A stretch of DNA of 11,062 bases from Bacillota bacterium. Lineage in GTDB: Bacteria; Bacillota; Clostridia; Acetivibrionales; DSM-1351. Made by a program: the position numbers and the translations under genes. The stretch lies in assembly GCA_023412635.1 (NCBI GenBank), contig JAEYNI010000012.1:1-11062 (forward strand). The letters are read 5' to 3'. Of the stretch, positions 6,435-11,062 are shown piece by piece. Position 1 is the stretch's first letter, and every line of letters starts with the position of its first letter. The notes beneath the pieces were generated by a model. That model searched no databases. It was given only the letters and a program-made list of their open reading frames with translations, and was not told the origin of the DNA.

Positions 6435-7865
6435 CTACTTTATTTTCGCCATTATCCCCATGGTATTTTTATAGGATTGCTTGACAAACGGCCTGTTATA
6501 ATCTGTTATATATTTTCCTGAGATATTATTGATATCAGGGATAGGGATAATTTTAAACACTGGTCTGTTATTCGCATAATATTTATCTACCCAGGTAGGG
6601 ACATAATCTACATCCTTTATTATTACACCCTTATCAGGAGCCTTTTCCAACTGAAGGTTTACAATCACACCATCTTCGGTAAACACTTTATTTGGCCTGT
6701 TTGCTTTATCCACTCTTCTATATCCAGAAATAAAGTTTCCCATTGAATAGATAATATATTTATTCCGTCCATTAACTTTTATAATTTCAGACTTTTGAAT
6801 AACATGAGGATGAGAGCCGAGAATGATATCGGCACCCCAGGATATAAGCTTCTTAGCTAACGCCTTTTGGGTGTAATTGGGTTCTCTCTGATACTCAGTT
6901 CCCCAATGTACAATGACAATTACTGCATCTGCTTCAGCATCCTTGGCAGCTTTTATATCCTTTTGCATCTGTTGCTCATTAATAGGACTTATATAGGTGT
7001 TTTTCTGTTCAGTACTGAGTTTACTGTCCAATCCGTTAAATATACCAGAATAAGCAAGAATACCAAGCCTTATTCCATTAACCTCTTTGATGACATATTT
7101 ATTGCTGCCATTGGTTGAACTTCCGACATTTATCATATTATTTTTGTTAATCATTTGAATGGTGCGGGATAATCCTGTTATGCCCCTGTCCAGACAGTGG
7201 TTATTAGCTGTTGATAATATATCAAAGCCTGCTCCCGATAAGGCTGTGAGTATGTCATCTGGAGTATTGAAGCTCGGGTAGCTTGTATAGCCTGTTTTTG
7301 GGCCAGCTGTAACTGTTTCGAAATTTCCTATTGTCAAATCTGCTTTTGAGAGATAGGGCTTAACATATTCAAGAAAACCGGTAAAATCATAGGTGCCCGT
7401 TTTCGGAGAGTATGCGTTATTCAGGTTACCCTGGTGAGCCATAATATCTCCAACGGCAGAAATGGTAACTGAAGCAGGAACTGTTCCAGTATCGGTTTTG
7501 TTTTCTGACTTGCTGCCGGAATCTGACTGGGACGGAGATTGTAAGTCGGGTTCTGCTGGTGTTTTCTCATTGGATGGTGCGTTTGTTTTTGTACTTTCAT
7601 CTGAAGAAGACGGTTCTGCAGATGACAAAGACGGGTCTACAGATGACGAAGACGGCTCTACAGATGAAGAGGGATCTGCGCTCTGGAGTTGTCCTTCTGC
7701 AACAGTTGTACTGGCTGCTGCATATTCAGACCCGGGGGTCGAAGAAACTTCAGAAGTATTAAAATCGTTAAAAGCATATATAATTGATGAACTTCCCAGC
7801 AGAATACAGCACATTATACCCAATACAATAAAAGTATGCTTGAAAAGACGATATTTGCTATTCAT
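6435..7865 (-). CDS. CapA-family (poly-gamma-glutamate type) metallophosphatase-like protein, membrane-anchored
   Basis: This 476-residue protein has an N-terminal signal anchor or signal peptide (about 10-32), a Ser/Pro/Glu/Asp-rich linker (about 36-130), then a CapA domain (about 132-380). The domain shows the family's metal-site and core motifs in order: VGDIMAH (138-144), NFETV (181-185), ANNHCLDRG (220-228), HWGTEY (320-325), GSHPH (350-354) and SMGNF (374-378). CapA proteins belong to the calcineurin-like phosphoesterase group and take part in poly-gamma-glutamate or other envelope-polymer production and anchoring. No capB/capC ligase genes are visible here, so a poly-glutamate capsule should not be assumed. 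Many clostridial homologues are orphans. The start is ATG 7865, with AAAGGT eight bases upstream. The linker is partly built from 21-bp DNA repeats (7606-7668). The LTA-synthase-like gene follows on the same strand, suggesting joint work at the cell surface. Confidence 0.88.
   Translation of the reverse strand: MNSKYRLFKHTFIVLGIMCCILLGSSSIIYAFNDFNTSEVSSTPGSEYAAASTTVAEGQLQSADPSSSVEPSSSSVDPSLSSAEPSSSDESTKTNAPSNEKTPAEPDLQSPSQSDSGSKSENKTDTGTVPASVTISAVGDIMAHQGNLNNAYSPKTGTYDFTGFLEYVKPYLSKADLTIGNFETVTAGPKTGYTSYPSFNTPDDILTALSGAGFDILSTANNHCLDRGITGLSRTIQMINKNNMINVGSSTNGSNKYVIKEVNGIRLGILAYSGIFNGLDSKLSTEQKNTYISPINEQQMQKDIKAAKDAEADAVIVIVHWGTEYQREPNYTQKALAKKLISWGADIILGSHPHVIQKSEIIKVNGRNKYIIYSMGNFISGYRRVDKANRPNKVFTEDGVIVNLQLEKAPDKGVIIKDVDYVPTWVDKYYANNRPVFKIIPIPDINNISGKYITDYNRPFVKQSYKNTMGIMAKIK
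7606..7668 (-). repeat. 21-bp tandem repeats in the CapA linker
   Basis: Three near-identical 21-base units lie at 7606-7626, 7627-7647 and 7648-7668, with a partial fourth after them. They encode seven-residue steps of the type SS-V/A-E/D-PSS on the minus strand. Being a multiple of three, gain or loss of units would change linker length without breaking the frame. They also create a spurious long open frame on the plus strand. Confidence 0.8.
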
Positions 7866-7949
7866 TTATATGTACCTTTCTAAAAACAAAAGAATTTTAT
7901 ATATTATAAACTATCAATAAGACTATATCATAAATTAGTATTTAAATGG

Positions 7950-7964
7950 TATACAATTTGTATA
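7950..7964. promoter_or_regulatory. 15-bp palindrome in the capA-like/deoB intergenic region
   Basis: TATACAA (7950-7956) and TTGTATA (7958-7964) form a perfect palindrome around a single T. It lies between divergent genes, about 85 bases from the CapA start and 83 bases before the deoB -10, so it may be an operator. A second inverted repeat, AAACAAA (7990-7996) with TTTGTTT (8007-8013), lies nearer deoB. No binding protein can be named. Confidence 0.4.
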
Positions 7965-8044
7965 ATAATAAAAAATTAATTTAGCAAAAAAACAAAAGTT
8001 TCACCGTTTGTTTATTGTAATTAGGTTTAAAACTGTGTTAAATT

Positions 8045-8052
8045 GGTATAAT
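8045..8052 (+). promoter_or_regulatory. deoB promoter (extended -10)
   Basis: TG-G-TATAAT spans 8044-8052, with the -10 hexamer at 8047-8052. The best -35 is a weak TTTAAA 16 bases upstream (8025-8030). The start would be near 8059, giving a leader of roughly 42 nt to the ATG at 8101. Confidence 0.55.
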
Positions 8053-8100
8053 AAAAATGTATGATACTATTGAAAATTTGCTAGTTATGGAGGTCGAGAT

Positions 8101-9279
8101 ATGAAAAATATAAATAGAGTTATTCTTATTATACTGGACAGCGTGGGAATAGGCGAACTGCCAGATGCTCCGGAATACGGAGATGCCGGCAGCAACACTC
8201 TGGGAAATATAGCAGGCAGCTGCGACGGGATTAACCTGCCGAATATGGTACGTATGGGGTTAGGTAAAATTGACGGGGTGGACTATCTGCCTGTTCCCCA
8301 GGATATCACAGGAAGCTATGGGAGAATGGCAGAAGTATCAAAAGGTAAGGATACTATTACCGGGCATTGGGAAATAGCAGGTCTTCAGTTGGAATATCCA
8401 TTTCCTACCTACCCTGACGGTTTTTCAAAGGAGCTGCTGATTCAATTTGAACAACTGACCGGACGAGGTATATTGGGTAATTGTGTGGCTTCTGGTACAG
8501 AAATAATAAAAGAATTCGGCGAAGAGCATATGAAGACAGGAAAGCTAATTGTTTACACCTCTGCCGACAGCGTTTTTCAGATTGCTGCACATGAAGAGAT
8601 TGTTCCTATAGAAGAGTTATATAAAATATGTCAGATTGCTAGAGAAATGCTACAGGGAGAAAATATGGTGGGTAGAGTTATCGCCCGCCCGTTTACAGGA
8701 CAGCCTGGCAATTTCTCACGAACTTCAAATAGAAGAGATTTTTCTGCTGAGCCAACCTCTGACACAATACTTGATAAACTCAAGCAAAAAGGGCTCGAGG
8801 TTATTGCAGTAGGAAAGATTGAGGATATTTTCTCGGGCAGGGGAATTACTCTGGCCGAACATACCAAGAGTAATATGGACGGTGTGGATGTGACCTTGAA
8901 ATATATGAGGGAAGACAATAAAGGACTTATTTTCACAAACCTTGTGGACTTCGATATGGTTTTCGGGCATAGAAATAATCCTGAGGGTTATAAGCAGGCT
9001 TTGGAGGAATTTGATGCAAGACTCCCGGAAATTATCGCAACGATGAGGGAGGAGGATCTTCTGATAATAACGGCTGACCACGGCTGCGATCCGACAACTC
9101 CAAGTACAGACCACTCAAGAGAACATGTACCCGTACTTCTATATGGAAAAAATATAAAGCAGGATGTTAACCTTGGAACCAGACAAAGCTTTGCAGACCT
9201 GGCAAGTACCATTTCAGAAGTTTTTGAAATTGAGAACATTTTTCCAGGTAAAAGCTTTTTCAGAGATATAGCAAAATAG
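8101..9279 (+). CDS. deoB: Phosphopentomutase DeoB
   Basis: This 392-residue enzyme interconverts ribose-1-phosphate with ribose-5-phosphate, and the deoxyribose pair, linking nucleoside breakdown to central carbon metabolism in the cytoplasm. It is an alkaline-phosphatase-superfamily metalloenzyme of normal length. Metal ligands can be matched to the Bacillus cereus enzyme: Asp13 (ILDSVGIGELPD), Asp285 and His290 (VDFDMVFGHR), Asp326-His327 (TADHGCD) and His338 (STDHSREHVP). The phosphorylated threonine is Thr85 in GKDTITGHWE, the same number as in B. cereus. Other family blocks are SADSVFQIAAHE (154-165), GRVIARPF (191-198), NRRDFS (210-215) and GKIEDIFSGRGI (238-249). The ribosome binding site GGAGGT (8089-8094) is six bases before ATG 8101. 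No purine nucleoside phosphorylase gene, a frequent partner, is next to it. No terminator is visible after its stop, where the B12-riboswitch promoter begins within 10 bases. Confidence 0.97.
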   Translation: MKNINRVILIILDSVGIGELPDAPEYGDAGSNTLGNIAGSCDGINLPNMVRMGLGKIDGVDYLPVPQDITGSYGRMAEVSKGKDTITGHWEIAGLQLEYPFPTYPDGFSKELLIQFEQLTGRGILGNCVASGTEIIKEFGEEHMKTGKLIVYTSADSVFQIAAHEEIVPIEELYKICQIAREMLQGENMVGRVIARPFTGQPGNFSRTSNRRDFSAEPTSDTILDKLKQKGLEVIAVGKIEDIFSGRGITLAEHTKSNMDGVDVTLKYMREDNKGLIFTNLVDFDMVFGHRNNPEGYKQALEEFDARLPEIIATMREEDLLIITADHGCDPTTPSTDHSREHVPVLLYGKNIKQDVNLGTRQSFADLASTISEVFEIENIFPGKSFFRDIAK

Positions 9280-9288
9280 GAAATTAGT

Positions 9289-9317
9289 TTGACAATGAAA
9301 TTTTTATGTATTATTAT
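9289..9317 (+). promoter_or_regulatory. Promoter of the B12-riboswitch operon
   Basis: A perfect -35 TTGACA (9289-9294), a 17-base spacer and -10 TATTAT (9312-9317, 5/6) make the best sigma-A promoter in the window. Transcription should start near 9324, about 60 nt before the aptamer. A small bulged hairpin (9341-9348 with 9360-9368) can form in that leader. Confidence 0.75.
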
Positions 9318-9384
9318 CGTTATAACAACTGATATTCATTTAAATTAGTCATTAATAGGCTAAATTTAATTGGGATAACTTGAA

Positions 9385-9545
9385 AATTGAATATTTGGGT
9401 GCAGATATGGGAAGCAGGTTAGAACCCTGCACGGTCCCGCCGCTGTATTGGAAGAATTCTCTATGAATGCCACTGGTTGTAGAACTGGGAAGGTTTAGAG
9501 AGTAATGATGCCTGAGTCAGAATACCTGTTTGTATCCAGGGGATG
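9385..9545 (+). ncRNA. Cobalamin (vitamin B12) riboswitch aptamer
   Basis: The conserved core is visible in order: GGTGC at 9398-9402, GGGAAGCAGGTTAGAACCC (9409-9427) and GCACGGTCCCGCCGCTGTA (9429-9447). The GCCACTGG arm (9469-9476) with CTGGGAAGG (9485-9493) follows, then the B12 box TGAGTCAGAATACCTGT (9513-9529). The box deviates slightly at its 3' end from the usual GCC. It should bind adenosylcobalamin or a related corrinoid and lower expression of the downstream transporter genes. A hairpin at 9539-9560 (GGGGATGG/CCATTCTC, two wobbles) follows the B12 box, where the P13 stem-loop of this class would lie. Boundaries are approximate. Confidence 0.95.
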
Positions 9546-9600
9546 GTTAAACCCATTCTCAGACACTATGACTCTACGAGAGATAGGGGAGGTGATTGTC

Positions 9601-9637
9601 AATTTTATACTGTATAGTTTTATACAGTTATAAAATT
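9601..9637 (+). repeat. 16-bp AT-rich hairpin in the riboswitch spacer
   Basis: AATTTTATACTGTATA (9601-9616), a four-base loop, then TATACAGT, one unpaired T, and ATAAAATT (to 9637). This gives 16 pairs with a single bulge. No T-run follows, so it is not a terminator. It lies directly after an SD-like GGGGAGG (9586-9592). It may be a folding element of the expression platform or a protein-binding site. Confidence 0.65.
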
Positions 9638-9726
9638 CATTGGAGTGAAATTAAGCCTTATAGCCGGATATTACATGGTTCCTGTATAAAGGTTCAATAT
9701 CAGCCAGATAATGCTGCACTCCAGTG
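9638..9726 (+). other. Possible structured RNA domain between aptamer and terminator
   Basis: CATTGGAGTG (9638-9647) pairs with CACTCCAGTG (9717-9726), ten pairs with one wobble, enclosing about 70 nt. Inside, GATATT (9667-9672) can pair with AATATC (9696-9701). The region starts right where the preceding hairpin ends and stops shortly before the terminator. No credible protein-coding frame explains it. Its function is unknown; it may simply be part of the expression platform. Confidence 0.35.
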
Positions 9727-9753
9727 ATACTGTACTTACTGATATATACATCG

Positions 9754-9788
9754 CCCCTTGAACACCACACGTGTTTAAGGGGTTTTTT
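9754..9788 (+). terminator. Intrinsic terminator upstream of the corrinoid transporter genes
   Basis: Stem CCCCTTGAACAC (9754-9765) with GTGTTTAAGGGG (9771-9782) has 12 pairs, one of them a wobble, around a five-base loop, followed by six T (9783-9788). It is the strongest terminator in the window and lies 86 nt before the lipoprotein start, so it is the likely output of the riboswitch. AGGGG at 9538-9542 and 9585-9589 could pair with CCCCT as part of an antiterminator, but only over five bases. Confidence 0.88.
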
Positions 9789-9873
9789 ATTGAATTATGT
9801 GTTTTTGTTGAAACCTTTTTATGGGTATTTATTCATATCCATTAGAAAAAAATAAGAATCGGAGGACATTTGA

Positions 9874-10926
9874 ATGAAAAGAAAAATACTATCATTATTA
9901 CTTATTATGATACTAACAATAGGATTATTTACAGCTTGCGGGCAACAAGGTGCGCCATCGGCAGGAAGCTCAGCCGATACTTCTACCCCAGTCTCGGTTG
10001 GAACTGAAACGTTGGGACAAACAGCTGAGGGGGGGCCAACACAGACCGTTTCTGATAATAAGGAAACAGCCTACCCATTAACCTTGAATGATGCAAACGG
10101 AACATCGGTAACGATAAAGGCAAAGCCTGTCAAAATTGTTTCACTTCCACTGGGAATATGTGAAATGCTTATGTCAATGGTTGAAAAAAACGAAATTGCT
10201 GCGATGACCTATTATGTTGATGACCCTGTTGTCTCAAATATAGCTGATGCTGCAAAAGGTGTGGGGCAAAGACTTGACTTTAATGCAGAAAGAATAATTG
10301 CGCTACAGCCCGATCTAGTGCTGGTAGACACCTGGCAGGATGCCAATGTTGTTAAACAGCTGAGAGAGGCAAATATAAATGTTTTTGTTACAAACACACT
10401 GACAAATGTTGATCAGCAGAAAGAACTGCTCAGACTCTTAGGGAATATAACAAACAATGCTGCAAAAGCTGAAGATATTGTTAATTGGATGGAACAGAAG
10501 CTTAAGGCTGTATCGGATAAACTTGCAGGACTTAAGGAGGATCAGAGACTGACAATTGTTGATTACAGCGAGATGGGTTCTACAAGTGGTAAAGATACTA
10601 ATTTTGATGATGTGGTTACTAGAGCAGGACTTATCAACCCCGTCTCAAAGGAAGGGTTGGCAGGCTGGCCCGAGCTTTCCAAAGAGATGATAGTAAAATA
10701 TAATCCGGATATAATCTGCCTGCCTTCCTGGTATTACGACGGTAAGATAAGCCTTGATTCACTGTCCAAGTCCATCAGGGAAGATAAATCCCTTGCGGGG
10801 GTAAAAGCAGTTAAGAATAATAGACTGATTACAATACCTTACAATCACATGACTACAACCTCTCAATACTCGGTGTTAGGTATTGAGGATATGGCAAAAG
10901 CCGCATATCCAGATTTATTTAAATAG
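9874..10926 (+). CDS. btuF: Corrinoid ABC transporter substrate-binding lipoprotein (BtuF-like)
   Basis: This 350-residue binding protein has a lipoprotein signal peptide (KRK, then a hydrophobic core 5-19) ending at Cys22 in LFTAC, where lipid attachment would tether it to the outer face of the membrane. A Ser/Thr/Gly/Gln linker covers about 23-65. A periplasmic-binding-protein fold of the BtuF/FepB/FhuD type follows (about 86-330), with family hallmarks KIVSLPLGICEMLMSM, FNAERIIALQPDLVLVD and a late DIICLPSW. This family carries iron-siderophore, heme or cobalamin. Cobalamin or a related corrinoid is inferred here from the B12 riboswitch upstream. The start is ATG 9874, with GGAGG at 9861-9865 and an eight-base spacer. 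A run of seven G (10029-10035) in the linker is odd for this AT-rich gene. The permease gene begins 15 bases after the stop. Confidence 0.88.
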   Translation: MKRKILSLLLIMILTIGLFTACGQQGAPSAGSSADTSTPVSVGTETLGQTAEGGPTQTVSDNKETAYPLTLNDANGTSVTIKAKPVKIVSLPLGICEMLMSMVEKNEIAAMTYYVDDPVVSNIADAAKGVGQRLDFNAERIIALQPDLVLVDTWQDANVVKQLREANINVFVTNTLTNVDQQKELLRLLGNITNNAAKAEDIVNWMEQKLKAVSDKLAGLKEDQRLTIVDYSEMGSTSGKDTNFDDVVTRAGLINPVSKEGLAGWPELSKEMIVKYNPDIICLPSWYYDGKISLDSLSKSIREDKSLAGVKAVKNNRLITIPYNHMTTTSQYSVLGIEDMAKAAYPDLFK

Positions 10927-10941
10927 ACGTGGAGGCCCCCG

Positions 10942-11062
10942 GTGATAAAATCAAATATTAAAATTGGAATAATACCGTTAATGCTTATTGTTTTACTGAT
11001 TGTAATGGTAGCCGGCACTGCCATAGGTGCGGTTTATGTACCGTTTTCAGATACCTTCAGAA
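10942..11062 (+). CDS. btuC: ABC transporter permease, BtuC/FecCD family (N-terminal part, cut by window edge)
   Basis: The reading frame opens at GTG 10942 and runs 40 codons to the window edge. GGAGG at 10931-10935 lies six bases before the start. The protein begins with a short basic segment, then a hydrophobic span (about residues 8-32, GIIPLMLIVLLIVMVAGTAIG), then AVYVPFSDTFR. The block G-A-x-Y/I-P-F-S-D-T directly after the first span is typical of FecCD/BtuC permeases, which form the membrane channel for corrinoid or siderophore import. It follows the binding lipoprotein by 15 bases, so both are surely one operon under the B12 riboswitch. An ATP-binding subunit is expected downstream. 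The symbol rests on riboswitch context. Confidence 0.8.
   Translation, partial: MIKSNIKIGIIPLMLIVLLIVMVAGTAIGAVYVPFSDTFR

Noticed and set aside
7462..7920. 152-codon open frame on the plus strand, Asp/Ser-rich
   Set aside because: It is the reverse of the Ser/Pro/Glu linker of the CapA gene. The repeats keep the opposite strand open, and there is no ribosome binding site or known domain.
8631..9239. Several 80-130 codon open frames on the minus strand inside deoB
   Set aside because: deoB is complete with every catalytic residue. The antisense frames have no family motif and no ribosome binding site.
9568..9633. 21-codon frame from ATG 9568 in the riboswitch spacer
   Set aside because: No ribosome binding site precedes the ATG. 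The GGGGAGG lies inside the frame, and the GTG and TTG codons near it are on or too close to the SD, so no small gene is well supported.
9789..9873. Second promoter for btuF after the terminator
   Set aside because: TTGAAA at about 9809 lacks a good -10 at 16-18 bases. A separate promoter would bypass the riboswitch and is not supported.
1..11062. Defence system, prophage, integron, CRISPR or transposon
   Set aside because: All sizeable genes belong to housekeeping, envelope, sporulation or transport families. No integrase, transposase, nuclease, reverse transcriptase or spacer-repeat array was seen.

Overview
The window is AT-rich DNA that reads like a chromosomal core/accessory stretch from a low-GC, spore-forming, clostridial Firmicute. 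Support for this comes from a YtaF-type sporulation membrane protein, a DUF1836 regulator, strong GGAGG-type ribosome binding sites with frequent TTG and GTG starts, Gram-positive LTA-synthase and CapA families, and a phosphopentomutase of the Bacillus type. The codon use and family mix remind me of the Ruminiclostridium / cellulolytic Clostridium group, but that is inference. I see no phage genes, insertion sequences, CRISPR arrays, tRNA or rRNA.

Layout, left to right. Positions 1-120 hold nothing I can name. A leftward pair follows: a DUF1836 HTH protein (841-1443) and then ytaF (121-750). They are separated by a palindrome (758-795) that supplies a ribosome binding site in both directions, one for ytaF and one for a possible 23-residue membrane peptide on the plus strand (802-873). 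A rightward cytosolic SGNH/GDSL hydrolase (1716-2405) converges on a leftward TPR protein (2525-3223), with a 14-bp tandem repeat and an 11-bp-stem hairpin between them. The TPR gene diverges from a rightward nucleoid-associated (NA37/YejK-like) protein whose most likely start is 3491. The shared intergenic region contains two palindromes at the promoters. The NA37 gene converges, five bases apart, on a leftward cell-envelope pair: a CapA-family metallophosphatase-like protein (6435-7865) followed by an LTA-synthase-family membrane phosphoglycerol transferase (4510-6345).

Across a divergent intergenic region, deoB (8101-9279) encodes phosphopentomutase for nucleoside and pentose salvage. The last 1.8 kb is a corrinoid-uptake operon under vitamin B12 control: a consensus promoter (9289-9317), a cobalamin riboswitch (about 9385-9545), an unusually long structured spacer, a strong intrinsic terminator (9754-9788), a BtuF-type binding lipoprotein (9874-10926), and the first 40 codons of a BtuC/FecCD-type permease (10942 to the window edge). 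An ATPase gene is expected just beyond the window. The expected logic is that high cobalamin folds the aptamer and favours termination before the transporter genes, while low cobalamin lets transcription through.

No gene here is a clear candidate for a wholly new system. The least explained parts are the divergent SD palindrome with its micro-ORF, the palindromes flanking the TPR/NA37 promoters, and the roughly 200-nt folded spacer between the B12 aptamer and its terminator.
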